This document shows positions 31,671 to 41,687 of a stretch of 42,388 nt of DNA, one piece after another. The position numbers and the translations under genes were made by a program. The number at the start of each line of letters is the position of its first letter. Position 1 is the stretch's first letter. The stretch lies in the NCBI GenBank assembly GCA_003223455.1, contig QHVE01000052.1, forward strand, positions 41,510 through 83,897. Reading direction: 5' to 3'. A model generated the notes under the pieces. It was given only the letters and a program-made list of their open reading frames with translations, was not told the DNA's origin and did not search any database. The DNA is from Gemmatimonadota bacterium. Its GTDB lineage: Bacteria; Gemmatimonadota; Gemmatimonadetes; Gemmatimonadales; Gemmatimonadaceae.

Positions 31671-31739
31671 ACGCTCGAGAGGAATAGCGAGGGGGAGTGA
31701 CTGGGCGCTGGTGGGGCGCACTGCACGAACCCGAGCGAT

Positions 31740-31777
31740 CACGAATGGGTTGGCGGCTTGCCGCCAACCCATTCGTG
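31740..31777. repeat. perfect 18-base inverted repeat between convergent genes
   Basis: CACGAATGGGTTGGCGGC (31740-31757) is followed after TT by its exact reverse complement (31760-31777). It lies in the 121-base gap between the Spy-like gene and the Gfo/Idh gene. It could act as a bidirectional terminator, although no T-run follows on either side. Confidence 0.85.
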
Positions 31778-31791
31778 CGTTCACTCCTCTG

Positions 31792-32949
31792 TCAGACCGG
31801 ATGCGCGCCCGGCTTCAGCACCTTCGCCTGATCCTGTGCGCGAATGGAGAGCTCGGAGGCGAGGAAGGTGTGCTGCTGCGGCACCGCTGTCTCGGTGCGA
31901 TTCAGCACGTCGTCGACGAGTTGCTTGCCGTACGGAGTCTCCATCCCCTTGCAGTCGATGTAATTCATCCCCTTCTGATCGACGAGAAAGAGATGATTGC
32001 CGCCCGGTCGGCCGGCGATGTCGACGTACTTGCGCAACTCGATGTAGCCATCGGTCCCGAGGATGGTCATCCGCCCGTCGCCCCATGTGGGCAGCCCATT
32101 CGGGGTGAACCAGTCCATTCGGATGTAGCCGGTGCCGCCGTCGCCGCGCACCATGACGTCGCCGAAGTCCTGAAATTTGGGGTGTTCCGGATGACGGACG
32201 TTCCGCACTTGCGATGCGACGATCTCGCCCGTCGTCGACCCGGTGAAGAAGAGGAACTGGTCGAACTGGTGTGAGCCGATGTCGACGAGGATGCCTCCGT
32301 AGCGAGCGGGATCCCAGAACCACTCGGGACGTGCGGCACCCTTCTGAATGATCTGGTGCGGGCCAAATCCCGCGGTCTGGATCACCGTCCCTATCGCGCC
32401 GGCCTTGACCAACTCGCCCGCCTTCACTGCGGCGGGCACCTCGAGGCGCTCGCTGAACAGGATGGAGTAGATGCGTTTGGTCTCCGCCTGGACCTTTCGC
32501 GCCTCGGCGAGTTGCGCCATCGACGTGATCCCCGGTTTGTCGACCATGAAATCCTTACCCGCCTTCATGACGCGCACGCCGAGGGGAGCGCGTTCGTCGG
32601 GGATACTGGCTGAGACGACGAGTTGGATCGAGGCATCATCGAGGATTGCGCGCTCGTCGTCGACCGCCTTCGCGCTCGGGTAGCGCTTGGCGAAGGGGGC
32701 GCGGAGCTCGGGCTCCTTGATGTAGTACGACACCAGCTCGCCGCCGCCCCTTGTAACCGCGCCGACCTGTCCCGTGATGTGGCCATGATTGGCACCGATG
32801 ACGGCGAAGCGGAGCCGCGCCGCCTGCTTGCCGCGCCGGGCCGTGTGCACCGCCGCCGCGAGCCGCTCCGGCATGGCGGAGAGCGCGGCGAGTCCGGCCA
32901 CCGCCCCGGCCGACGCCTTGACGAGGTCCCTGCGAGTGAGCTTGTCCAT
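31792..32949 (-). CDS. Tat-exported Gfo/Idh/MocA-family oxidoreductase
   Basis: A 385-residue protein with a twin-arginine signal (TRRDLVKASAGAVAGLAALSA). The NAD(P)-binding part starts with LRFAVIGANHGHITGQV, a variant of the GxGxxG motif, and continues with MKAGKDFMVDKPGITSMAQL, which matches the family's EKP segment as DKP. The C-terminal alpha/beta domain follows with GGILVDIGSHQFDQFLFFTG, the conserved G-D-x-G-x-H motif. Exported members such as glucose-fructose oxidoreductase carry a tightly bound cofactor. A periplasmic sugar or sugar-acid conversion is likely but the substrate is unknown. It is divergent from the sugar-acid dehydratase operon by 88 bases. Confidence 0.9.
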   Translation of the reverse strand: MDKLTRRDLVKASAGAVAGLAALSAMPERLAAAVHTARRGKQAARLRFAVIGANHGHITGQVGAVTRGGGELVSYYIKEPELRAPFAKRYPSAKAVDDERAILDDASIQLVVSASIPDERAPLGVRVMKAGKDFMVDKPGITSMAQLAEARKVQAETKRIYSILFSERLEVPAAVKAGELVKAGAIGTVIQTAGFGPHQIIQKGAARPEWFWDPARYGGILVDIGSHQFDQFLFFTGSTTGEIVASQVRNVRHPEHPKFQDFGDVMVRGDGGTGYIRMDWFTPNGLPTWGDGRMTILGTDGYIELRKYVDIAGRPGGNHLFLVDQKGMNYIDCKGMETPYGKQLVDDVLNRTETAVPQQHTFLASELSIRAQDQAKVLKPGAHPV

Positions 32950-33037
32950 GAGCCAGGTGGGTGATGGGTTGTGCGTGTTCTACGCCCGCGCCAGTCAGTC
33001 CGCTGGCGGACGGGCAGTCGAACGCCGACTTTGAGAC

Positions 33038-35092
33038 ATGAAGAAGATGCCACCGATCCCACCCCTGGACGCAGTCCTGGGGACGGCGGCCGCCGTGTCC
33101 GCGGGCCGCCTCGCCGGCGAAGGGCCGGCCGGCAAGCTGCCGTTCACCCCCGAGATGCTGCGCGAGGCGCCGAGCGGCGACCTGTTCGGCCTCACCCAGA
33201 ACGTGGGTATGGGGTGGAGCCCGACGAAGCTCCAGGGCCCCGAGTACGTCATCGTCAGCACGATGGGCGGGCTGCGCGCCGAGGACGGCACCGCGATCGC
33301 GCTCGGGTACCATACCGGACACTGGGAGATCGGCCTGCTCGTGCGCGAGGCGGCGGAGACGCTGCGTGCCGCGGGAGCGGTCCCCTTCTCGGCCTACGTC
33401 AGCGATCCGTGCGACGGCCGTACGCAGGGGACGACGGGGATGTTCGACAGCCTCGCGTACCGCAACGACGCGTCGATCGTGATGCGGCGCCTGATCCGCT
33501 CGCTGCCGACGGCATCGGGGGTGATGGGCATCGCCACGTGCGACAAGGGGTTGCCGGCGACGATGCTCGCCCTCGCGGGTGTGGGGAAGCTGCCGGGCAT
33601 CGTCGTGCCGGGGGGCGTGACGCTGCCGCCGGTGAACGGCGAGGACGCGGGACAGGTGCAGAGCCTCAACGCGCGCTTCTCGCGCGATCTCGTGACGCTC
33701 GACTACGCGCAGACCATGGGATGTCGGGCCTGTGGCTCGTCAGGAGGGGGATGCCAGTTCCTCGGCACCGCGGCGACGTCGCAGGTGGTGGCGGAAGCGT
33801 TCGGGCTCGCGCTGCCGCACAGCGCGCTCGCGCCGAGCGGCGAGCCGGCGTGGATGGAGCTGGGCAGGCGGTCGGCGACGGCGCTCGTGCGGCTGCACGG
33901 GCTCGGCATCACGATCGACAAGATCCTCACGCAGCGCGCGCTCGAGAACGCGATGCTGGTGCACGCCGCGTTCGGTGGATCGACCAATCTGCTGCTGCAC
34001 ATTCCGGCCATCGCGAGGCAGGCGGGGCTGCGACCGCCGACCGTCGAAGACTGGAGCCGGATCAACCGCTCGACACCGCGACTCGTGGACGCGCTGCCGA
34101 ACGGGCCGCGCGGCCATCCCACCGTTCAGGTGTTCATGGCGGGAGGCGTGCCGGAGGTGATGCTCCATCTGCGCGAGATGGGGCTGCTCAACGGCGACGT
34201 GCTCACGGCGACGGGCGATACCCTCGACACGACGCTCGACTGGTGGCGGGACAGCGACCGCCGGCGCGACGCGCGGGCGCGGCTCGCGTCGGGCGCGTCG
34301 GTGATGCCCGACGACGTGATCAAGGATCCGGACTCGGCGCGGCGCGCGGGATTCACGAGCACGGTGGTGTTCCCCGTCGGCAACCTCGCGCCCGAGGGAT
34401 CGGTGCTCAAGGCGACGGCGATCGACGCGTCGGTGGTTGACGACGATCAGGTCTATCGGCACACGGGGCCGGCGCGGGTGTTCGCCGACGAGCGTGAGGC
34501 GATCGCGGCGGTGAAGGGTGGAACGGCGCGGCCGATCAAGCCGGGCGACGTGATCGTGCTGATCGGCAACGGACCGTCGGGGACGGGGATGCAGGAGACG
34601 GCGCAGATCACGACGGCGCTCAAGTATCTGCCGTGGGGGAAGCAGGTCGCGCTGCTCACCGACGGGCGATTCTCCGGCTTCTCGAGCGGCGCGTGCATCG
34701 GCCACATCGGGCCCGAGGCGCTGCAGGGCGGACCGATCTCGCGAGTGCAGGACGACGACCTGATCGAGATCATCGTCGATCGGGGAGACGCGCTGAGCGG
34801 ATCGATCAATCTGGTCGGGGTGCGCGGCGAGCGCGCGTCGCCCGATGCGTGCGCCGAGTTGCTCGCGTCGCGGCCCGTGCATCCCGCGCTGGCGCCGCAC
34901 GCGCAGCTTCCCAACGACACGCGGCTGTGGGCGGCGCTGCAGCGCGCGAGCGGCGGAACGTGGGCCGGCTGCGTCTACGACGTGGATCGCATCATCGAGG
35001 TGCTCGACGCGGGCCTTCGCGCGACGGCGGCAGACGCGTCGAGCGACGATCCGACGCAGGATCACGTGCGATTCACCGGAGCTACGTCATGA
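33038..35092 (+). CDS. IlvD/Edd-family sugar-acid dehydratase, YjhG/YagF (D-xylonate) type
   Basis: A 684-residue protein, close to the roughly 655 residues of the YjhG/YagF branch and longer than IlvD. Iron-sulfur ligands and active-site motifs are present: [27 protein letters not shown] and [18 protein letters not shown]. Late segments [13 protein letters not shown] and [23 protein letters not shown] are family signatures. By homology it removes water from D-xylonate to give 2-keto-3-deoxy-D-xylonate. It is first in an operon with an exported cupin (ATGA overlap) and an FAH-family dehydratase, which could catalyse the next Weimberg step. ATG 33038 is used. Confidence 0.92.
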   Translation: MKKMPPIPPLDAVLGTAAAVSAGRLAGEGPAGKLPFTPEMLREAPSGDLFGLTQNVGMGWSPTKLQGPEYVIVSTMGGLRAEDGTAIALGYHTGHWEIGLLVREAAETLRAAGAVPFSAYVSDPCDGRTQGTTGMFDSLAYRNDASIVMRRLIRSLPTASGVMGIATCDKGLPATMLALAGVGKLPGIVVPGGVTLPPVNGEDAGQVQSLNARFSRDLVTLDYAQTMGCRACGSSGGGCQFLGTAATSQVVAEAFGLALPHSALAPSGEPAWMELGRRSATALVRLHGLGITIDKILTQRALENAMLVHAAFGGSTNLLLHIPAIARQAGLRPPTVEDWSRINRSTPRLVDALPNGPRGHPTVQVFMAGGVPEVMLHLREMGLLNGDVLTATGDTLDTTLDWWRDSDRRRDARARLASGASVMPDDVIKDPDSARRAGFTSTVVFPVGNLAPEGSVLKATAIDASVVDDDQVYRHTGPARVFADEREAIAAVKGGTARPIKPGDVIVLIGNGPSGTGMQETAQITTALKYLPWGKQVALLTDGRFSGFSSGACIGHIGPEALQGGPISRVQDDDLIEIIVDRGDALSGSINLVGVRGERASPDACAELLASRPVHPALAPHAQLPNDTRLWAALQRASGGTWAGCVYDVDRIIEVLDAGLRATAADASSDDPTQDHVRFTGATS

Positions 35093-35868
35093 GAGGACTG
35101 CTGCTCGCGCTCGCCGGTGTCGTGCTGACCGCCGCGACGGTCACCGCGCAGGTCGCGCCGGTGAAGTCGGGCGTCTATCACTGGGCCGCGATGCCGCCGG
35201 CAAAGGCGGCCGGCGGACGCGTGGAGCGGGCGGTGTTCATCGGCTCGACGCTCGACCTCGACTCGCTCGACGTACGGGCGATCACGATACCAGCGACCGT
35301 GTCGGCGGACACCGTCGCAGGGCTCGACAGTCTCGAGACGTTCGTGCTGGTGAAGGAGGGGAAGCTGTGGGCGACGCTGAGCGGCGTGAGCCGTTCGCTC
35401 GGTGCAGGGGGTGTCGCCCTGACGCTGCCGGGCGACATGCTCGTGCTGGCGAACACCGGCGGCGTTCCGGCGACGTACTACCGGTTCAGATATCGCTCGA
35501 AAGCGCCGATGGACATGAACCGCGCGCGACAGGCGGGCGGCTCGTTCATGGTCGATTACGCCGACCTGACGGAGAAGCCGACCGCGGTCGGGTTCCGGCG
35601 TGACGTGCTCAATCGACCGACGGCCATGTTCCGGCGATTCGAGTCGCACTGGTCATCCGTGAAGGCAGGAGTCCGCAACCACGCGACCCACACGCACCGC
35701 GCCGACGAATTCATGATGATGACGAAGGGAAACGTCGAGATGCTGATCGGGCAGTACGAGCCGCCGGCGACGATCGGCGATGTCGTGTTCCTCGGCTCGA
35801 TGCTGCCGCATTCCCTGCTGAGCAAGGGCGCTGGACCGGCGGAGTATCTCGTGATCCAGGGGGAGTGA
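35089..35868 (+). CDS. exported bicupin protein
   Basis: A 259-residue protein with a signal peptide ([18 protein letters not shown]). Two cupin domains are visible. The first (about 60-150) lacks a clear metal site. The second carries [21 protein letters not shown] and LPHSLLS, matching the HxHxxxE...H pattern for a metal ion. It overlaps the dehydratase stop as ATGA and the next gene as TGATG, so it is translationally coupled on both sides. Export is surprising between two presumably cytoplasmic enzymes. It may bind or isomerise a sugar acid outside the cytoplasm; this is inference. Confidence 0.85.
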   Translation: MRGLLLALAGVVLTAATVTAQVAPVKSGVYHWAAMPPAKAAGGRVERAVFIGSTLDLDSLDVRAITIPATVSADTVAGLDSLETFVLVKEGKLWATLSGVSRSLGAGGVALTLPGDMLVLANTGGVPATYYRFRYRSKAPMDMNRARQAGGSFMVDYADLTEKPTAVGFRRDVLNRPTAMFRRFESHWSSVKAGVRNHATHTHRADEFMMMTKGNVEMLIGQYEPPATIGDVVFLGSMLPHSLLSKGAGPAEYLVIQGE

Positions 35869-36704
35869 TGCATCTCTGGCGAACGAGGGAGGGGATCCGG
35901 CTCAACGACGGGCAGCACACGCAGGTGATCCAGGCGGATTGGGACGCGCTGATCAATCACGAGGATCTCGGACAATTCCTGTCCGGCCTGATGCGCGAGC
36001 CTCACGACAGCGGACCGCTGGTGATGAACGATCCCGACGTGGACGTCCTTCCACCCATCGGCACGCAGGAGGTGTGGGCGGCGGGCGTCACGTACTTCCG
36101 CAGCCGCACGGCGCGCATGGAGGAATCGAAGGACGCCGGCGGCGGCACGTTTTACGATCGCGTCTACGAGGCCGATCGTCCCGAGCTGTTCTTCAAGGCC
36201 TCCCCGTGGCGCGTGCGCGGCCCGCGCGCGGGCATTCGCATTCGCAAGGACGCGAAGTGGAACGTTCCCGAGCCGGAGCTCGCGCTGTGCGTGAATGCTC
36301 GCGGCGAGATCATCGGCTACACGATCGGCAACGACGTGAGCTCACGCGACATCGAGGGGGAGAACCCTCTCTACCTGCCGCAGGCGAAGGTGTACGACGG
36401 CTCCTGTGCGCTCGGCCCGGGCCTCTACGTGTCGAGGGATCTGCTGCCGCCCGAGACGGGAATCGCGATTCGCATCACGCGTGGCCACGACATCGTATTC
36501 GAGGGCCAGACGACGCTGGCGCAGATGCGGCGGAAGCCCGAGGAGCTGGTCGAGTACCTGTATCGAGAGACGAGCTTTCCGTCGGGATGCATCCTGCTCA
36601 CGGGGACGGGGATCATCCCACCGGACGCGTTCACGCTGCAGTCGGCGGACCTGGTGGAGATCACGATTGAACCCATCGGGACGCTGTCCAACGTAGTGGA
36701 GTAG
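35868..36704 (+). CDS. fumarylacetoacetate hydrolase-family protein, probable 2-keto-3-deoxy-pentonate dehydratase
   Basis: A 278-residue protein. The FAH domain (about 65-275) contains [17 protein letters not shown], the metal-binding acidic [34 protein letters not shown] and [15 protein letters not shown]. Members next to sugar-acid dehydratases often convert 2-keto-3-deoxy-pentonates to 2-oxoglutarate semialdehyde in the Weimberg route, as XylX does. GGGGGAG precedes the ATG, which overlaps the cupin stop. A GTG three bases earlier is possible. The 17-base gap to the convergent gene contains only a four-base stem. Confidence 0.88.
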   Translation: MHLWRTREGIRLNDGQHTQVIQADWDALINHEDLGQFLSGLMREPHDSGPLVMNDPDVDVLPPIGTQEVWAAGVTYFRSRTARMEESKDAGGGTFYDRVYEADRPELFFKASPWRVRGPRAGIRIRKDAKWNVPEPELALCVNARGEIIGYTIGNDVSSRDIEGENPLYLPQAKVYDGSCALGPGLYVSRDLLPPETGIAIRITRGHDIVFEGQTTLAQMRRKPEELVEYLYRETSFPSGCILLTGTGIIPPDAFTLQSADLVEITIEPIGTLSNVVE

Positions 36705-36721
36705 AGGAACACCTCGTGCGG

Positions 36722-37747
36722 TCAGCGGGCGGGCCGCTCCCACCGCCCGCTGTCCGCCGAGCGGAACAGTGCGTCGATCACGGCCATGTTCGCCACCGCG
36801 TCCTCGACGCTCACGGGGACGCCGCGCTCGCCTCGGACGGCGGCGGCGAAGTTGTCGCCCTGCAAGGTGTACTGATCGACCTTCGGGAACTCGATCGTCT
36901 CGGCCGAGCGGTCGCCGAGCTCGCGGCCGTCGTCGACGAAGATGCGGCAGGGGCGATCGTTGGGCGCATTGAACGGGATCTGCACCTCGATGCGACCCGA
37001 CGTGCCGTGAAGCTGCATGCGCTGATAGTGGACGAGCTGCATGGCGCTGGTGAACGTCGCCTGGCCGCCCGACGGAAAGCGCAGCAGACCCGAGACGACG
37101 CGGTCGACCCGGAGCTCGGGATCGCGATCGATGACGGCGACCGCCGCCTCCGGCTCCTCGCCGAACAGCCAGCGCGCCATCGTGATGGGATAGCAGCCGA
37201 CGTCCATCAGCCCGCCGCCGCCCCACTCGGGGACACTGCGCACGTCCTTCGGATCGCGCTTGAAGTACGCGAAGTGCCCGGCGACGAGGCGCAGGTCGCC
37301 GATGCGGCCCTGGTGTACCAGATCGCGCACGGCGAGCCACTGCGGATGGTTGCGCACCATGAACGCCTCGCCGATGCGGACGCCGGTGCGGTCGCGCACA
37401 TCGAGCAACCGACGCGCCTCGTCGGCCGACAGCGCGATCGGCTTCTCGCAGAGCACGTGCTTGCCCGCCTCGGCAGCTCGGATCGTCCACGGGACGTGCA
37501 GGTGGTTCGGCAGGGGATTGTAGATCGCTTCGACGTCGGGGTCGGCGAGCAGCTCCTCGTACGATCCGTACGCGCGTTCGACGCCGAGCTCGCGTGCCGC
37601 ACGCTGCGCCTTGCCGAGGTTCCGCGAGGCGATGGCGACGACGTCGCATCGAACTCCACGCTGCATCGCGGGCACTACCTTCTTCACGGCGATGTTCGCG
37701 GCGCCGAGGATCCCCCAGCGCACGGGTTTGCTGATCTCGACTACCAT
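36722..37747 (-). CDS. Gfo/Idh/MocA-family dehydrogenase, possible D-xylose dehydrogenase
   Basis: A 341-residue cytoplasmic protein. VRWGILGAANIAVKKVVPAM is the NAD(P)-binding start, and AGKHVLCEKPIALSADEARRL has the catalytic EKP lysine. GGGLMDVGCYPITMARWLFG is the conserved substrate-side helix. It groups by pattern with NADP-dependent D-xylose/glucose dehydrogenases, whose product would be xylonolactone. It overlaps the aldo/keto reductase gene by seven bases at the end of the alpha-xylosidase operon. No lactonase is in the window. Sugar specificity is inferred from context only. Confidence 0.88.
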   Translation of the reverse strand: MVVEISKPVRWGILGAANIAVKKVVPAMQRGVRCDVVAIASRNLGKAQRAARELGVERAYGSYEELLADPDVEAIYNPLPNHLHVPWTIRAAEAGKHVLCEKPIALSADEARRLLDVRDRTGVRIGEAFMVRNHPQWLAVRDLVHQGRIGDLRLVAGHFAYFKRDPKDVRSVPEWGGGGLMDVGCYPITMARWLFGEEPEAAVAVIDRDPELRVDRVVSGLLRFPSGGQATFTSAMQLVHYQRMQLHGTSGRIEVQIPFNAPNDRPCRIFVDDGRELGDRSAETIEFPKVDQYTLQGDNFAAAVRGERGVPVSVEDAVANMAVIDALFRSADSGRWERPAR

Positions 37748-38727
37748 CGGTGGTGCACCAGCGGGCGGATCGACCGCGTGTAGATCTCGCGCACCGTCGT
37801 CATCTGCTCGGGCGTCAGCGGGGGAAGATCGGCCGCCCGGGCGTTGTCCTCCGTCTGCTGGACGTTCTTCGCACCGGGGATCGCGGCCGACACTTCAGGG
37901 AACATGAGAATCCACCGCAGCGCGAGCTGCGCCATGCTCGCGCCAGAGGGGACGAGCGCACGGAGCTCGTCGACGGCCTCGAGGCCGGTGTCGTAGTCGA
38001 CGCCACTGAACGTCTCGCCGACGTCGAACGCCTCGCCGTGGCGATTGTAGTTGCGATGATCGCGCAGCTCGAAGGTCGAGTCGCGACGGAGCTTTCCGCT
38101 CAGCAGGCCGCTGGCCAGGGGCACGCGGGCGAGGATGCCGATCCGCTTCTCGCGCACGACGGGGAAGAGCTCCTCGGCCGGCTTGAGCCGGAACATGTTG
38201 AAGATGATCTGGATCGACTGCACGTTCGGATAACGCGCCGCACGCAAGGCTTCTTCGACGTACTCGACGCTCACGCCGTAGAAGCGCAGCTTTCCATCCG
38301 CTACCAGGTCATCGAGGATGCCGAACACCTCGGGCATGTCGTAGACGTCGGGGGGCGGGCAGTGCAGCTGCAGCAGATCGAGCGCGTCGGTCTCGAGGTT
38401 ACGCAGGCTCCGCTCGACGAACGCGGAGAGGTTCTTCCGGGTGAAGCCTTCGGGCACGTGCGGGTCGAGGCGGCGCCCGGCCTTCGTGGCGACGATGATC
38501 TCGTCCTTCCGCTCCCGGCGGAGCCGGCCGATGAGTTGCTCGGAGTGTCCGTTGCCGTAGACGTCGGCCGTGTCGATGAAATTCACGCCGAGATCGATCG
38601 CGCGGTTCAGCGAACGCATCGACTCGGCGTCGTCGGTCTTTCCCCAGGCATCGCCGCCGATGGCCCACGCACCGTAGCTGACGGTGGAGATGTTCCAGCC
38701 GGTGCGGCCGAGAGGGCGGTAGTCCAT
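37741..38727 (-). CDS. aldo/keto reductase
   Basis: A 328-residue protein with an (alpha/beta)8 NADPH-dependent reductase pattern. Tetrad candidates are Asp and Tyr in NFIDTADVYGNGHSEQLIG, Lys in IIVATKAGRR, and His in DLLQLHCPP. The end SAAIPGAKNVQQTEDNARAADLPPLTPEQ is the conserved cofactor-binding strand of this AKR group. It should reduce sugar aldehydes or ketones, or oxidise the reverse way. AGGAG precedes ATG 38727. It is coupled to the Gfo/Idh gene downstream. Confidence 0.93.
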   Translation of the reverse strand: MDYRPLGRTGWNISTVSYGAWAIGGDAWGKTDDAESMRSLNRAIDLGVNFIDTADVYGNGHSEQLIGRLRRERKDEIIVATKAGRRLDPHVPEGFTRKNLSAFVERSLRNLETDALDLLQLHCPPPDVYDMPEVFGILDDLVADGKLRFYGVSVEYVEEALRAARYPNVQSIQIIFNMFRLKPAEELFPVVREKRIGILARVPLASGLLSGKLRRDSTFELRDHRNYNRHGEAFDVGETFSGVDYDTGLEAVDELRALVPSGASMAQLALRWILMFPEVSAAIPGAKNVQQTEDNARAADLPPLTPEQMTTVREIYTRSIRPLVHHRW

Positions 38728-38746
38728 TCGCTGCGCTCCTGTCGTG

Positions 38747-39358
38747 CTAGTGCTTCGTCATGCCGAGTCCGATCTGCAGGGCGTTGCCGTGCACGGAACC
38801 GGTGATCCCGGACATGTGGCCCGGGGCCACCCCGAAGAACGTGGCGTACGGCGTCCAGGAAAAATACTTCTTTGCTCGGTAATCATAGCCGACCCCGAGC
38901 TGATAGCCGCCGGAGACACCAGAGCGATAGAAAACGCCGGTCGTCCTGTCACTGATTCGGGTCTCGAGAATGCCGAGGCCGATGCCGGGCGCGACGAAGA
39001 AACCCCGCTCGACGCGAGGATACCACTGCGCGACCATGTCGATCGTGGCGAGCATCTCGCGGACTTCGGATTGAGACGCCGCGGTGATCGTGCCTGCCCG
39101 CCGCCAGTTGCTCACCTCGCCAGCAAGGATCAGGTCGGGACGGAGCGCGCCACCGAAGCGAGCGTACACCGACACTCCGGCCCCGTTCGCGCACGCGGGG
39201 CATTGGACACCGGCCACTCCAGCACCGATGCCGGCGCTCGCGGTGAAGCCGTCGCGGAGCTGAGGAAGAGACTGCGCGCGCGCCTCGGTCGCGCACACGA
39301 GCGTGATGGCTGCGGCGCGAAGAACGCAGGACCACATCCTCGACACGACTTCGGGCAT
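38747..39358 (-). CDS. outer-membrane beta-barrel-like protein
   Basis: A 203-residue protein with a signal peptide (SCVLRAAAITLVCATEARAQ). Alternating strands follow: GFTASAGIGAGVAGVQC, GVSVYARFGGALRPDLILAGEVSNW, GFFVAPGIGLGILETRI, GVSGGYQLGVGYDYRA and GNALQIGLGMTKH, the final aromatic-poor strand ending at the C-terminus. This fits a small eight-stranded OmpA-like barrel. Two Cys are in CPAC. GAGGTGAG just before ATG 39358 supports the start. It sits between the alpha-xylosidase and the reductase and could be a surface or porin partner. Function unknown. Confidence 0.72.
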   Translation of the reverse strand: MPEVVSRMWSCVLRAAAITLVCATEARAQSLPQLRDGFTASAGIGAGVAGVQCPACANGAGVSVYARFGGALRPDLILAGEVSNWRRAGTITAASQSEVREMLATIDMVAQWYPRVERGFFVAPGIGLGILETRISDRTTGVFYRSGVSGGYQLGVGYDYRAKKYFSWTPYATFFGVAPGHMSGITGSVHGNALQIGLGMTKH

Positions 39359-39360
39359 GC

Positions 39361-41683
39361 TCACCTCGCTGAAGGAGTGATGCTGGGGCGCGTGACTCGC
39401 CAGTTGACGCGACCAGCCAGTGGATCGGCCATGAGGCCCGTTCCGCTCACGCGAAGAGTCTGTACCGCGCCACCGGGCTGAATGAACGTCCCCTCCGCCT
39501 CGCCGCCGTCCGAGGAGAAGACGCGGAGCTCGATGCTCCTCCAGTCGATCAGCGCCGTGCTCTGTGCGACGGCGACATGGGGCAACACGGTGTGGTCCTT
39601 CACGAGCAGCACGATCGGCACCGTGCCGGCGGCGATGTCGTGCCATCGCGCACCAGCATACGCGCGCCCCGACTGATAGTCGATCCACGTGCCCGGCGGC
39701 AGGTACACGCGCCGGCTCGTCGCCGAATCGGTGAACAGCGGCGCGACCAGCAGGCTCGCTCCGAGCATGTACTCGTCCTCGATCGTCCACGACGTCGGAT
39801 CGTTGGGATACTCGAAGAAGAGCGTGCGCAGCATCGGCCATCCGCGCGCCGAGGCGACGTGCGCCTGCGCGTAGATGTACGGCATGAGCGAGTAGCGCAG
39901 GCCGAGCCCGTTCTGCCAGTCCTTCACCATCGCGTCGTCGTAGCCCCACGGCTCGCGCGGCGGCGCGCCGTGCGTGCGCATGTGCGACGTGAGCGCGCCG
40001 AACGCCATCCAGCGTCGATAGAGGTCGCGCGGTGCGCGGTTCACGAACCCGCCGACGTCGTGGCTCCAGAAGGTGAAGCCCGAGAGGCCGAACGACAGCC
40101 CACCGCGCAGCTCGGCCGCCATCGCCGAGTTGGTATTCTCGGCGTCGCCGCCCCAATGGAGCGGATAGCGCTGACTCCCCGCCCACGCGCTGCGCCCCCA
40201 GATGATGCCGTCGCCGGTGATCTCCTTCGTGAGGCTCCACACCGCGTCGTTGTAGCGCACGGGATAGAGGTTGTGCTCGTACCACCCCGTACGGCCATTG
40301 GCATAGATCCCCTCGAGCGGAGCGCCCTCGCCGAAGTCCGCCTTGATCACGCTCACGCCCATGCGCAGCAGCGCGCCGAGCTTGGCCCGATACCACGCCA
40401 CCGCCTTCGGGTTCGTGAAGTCGAGCACCGCGTCCTCGGTGGCGAGGCGTCCACCCGGGTCCTTCACGGCGAGGCCCTGATCGACCAGCTCCTTCCAGAG
40501 CGCGTTCTTGGGGGTGAAGTACGTGTACTGCCAGAGGCTGACGTGGAAGCCGTCCTTCTTCAGGTCGGCGATCATCCTGGCCGGATCGGTGAAGCGCGTC
40601 TTCGACAACCGGTAGTCGCTGCGCCAGTCGGTCTCGAACCAGCCGGTGTCGAGATGCAGCACGTCGGCCGGCACCTTGTACTGCCGGAGCTTGGCGGCGA
40701 CGTCGCGGACTTCGGCCTCGGACTTGTACGTGATGCGGCTCATCCAGAGCCCGAACGACCAGAGCGGCGGCACCGGGCTCCGGCCGGTGAGAGCGGTGTA
40801 CTCGGAGACGACGTCCTTCGGCTCGCCGAGGAAGACGAAGATGTCCATCATCTCGTCGCCGCTGTAGATCGTGTGATGCGCGTCGTACTCGGCGCCGACG
40901 TCGAAGGCGACGGGCGCGCTCGTGTGGACGAACATGCCGTAGCCGCGACTGCTGACGAAGAAGGGAACCGCCTTGTACTGGAGCCGGCCCTGAACCCCCA
41001 TCGCGTCGCGGAGGTACGCGAGCACGCGCTGGCCGCGCTTGTTCAGCCGCGTGAACGACTCGCCGAAGCCGTAGATACGCGGGATCGGAGAGGTGCGTGG
41101 TACGCGTCAAGAGTCTGCCAGTGGCATCATAGACGGCGACGTCCCATGGGTTGCGGCGGATGACGACGCGACCGAAGGCGCTCGTGTAGCTGACGACGCT
41201 GTCGCCGTTCTCGACGCGCCACGAGCGGTCCGTCGGCACGGGGCCGGCGAGCATGAGCGAGCGCTCGCCGTGCATCATCGCGGCAGGGAGATCGCGCGTG
41301 GACAGGCGCAGCCGCAGCGTGCGCGGACTCACGAAGGAGATCTCGAACGGCAGCACCGGATCGCGGTCGTACTCCGTACCGGGAAACTCGGTGGGCTGCG
41401 CGCGCGAGTAGACGACGTCCGTCTTCTCGAACGAGTGACCGGGGCCGAGCGTGTAGCGATCCCACTGGAGCGTGCCGCGTCCGGTGGTGGCGTCGAACGC
41501 CGTGAGCTTGCTCGCGACGAAGACCGGTTGGAGCGGCTTCCTGAAGTCGTCGCCCGCGTCGACGACGTCGCCGAGCTGGCCGTTGCCCTGTTGGGCGTGG
41601 GAAAGCGAAGGCAGGGCGGGGACGGCGAGCACGATCAAACACAGCGCGAGCGCCGAGCGAACGCGCTGAAGCCGAACGGTCAT
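39361..41683 (-). pseudogene. GH31 alpha-xylosidase (YicI type) with internal frameshift
   Basis: The N-terminal part (from ATG 41683, signal peptide MTVRLQRVRSALALCLIVLA...) runs in one frame up to TTHLSDP at about 41083. The rest, from PRIYGFGESFTRLNKRG to the stop at 39361, is in a frame one base further on. The downstream frame has a TGA at 41107-41109, so the shift lies between about 41106 and 41080. The second part has the YicI catalytic residues: nucleophile Asp in IKADFGEG, acid/base Asp in LHWGGD, and FTFWSHDVGGF. In relatives I recall 30 to 40 extra residues between HLSD and the YGFGESF motif, so an internal deletion of about 100 bases is likely. It may be a real mutation or an assembly error. 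Intact, it would cut terminal alpha-xylose, for example from xyloglucan fragments. Confidence 0.85.
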
Positions 41684-41687
41684 CTGA

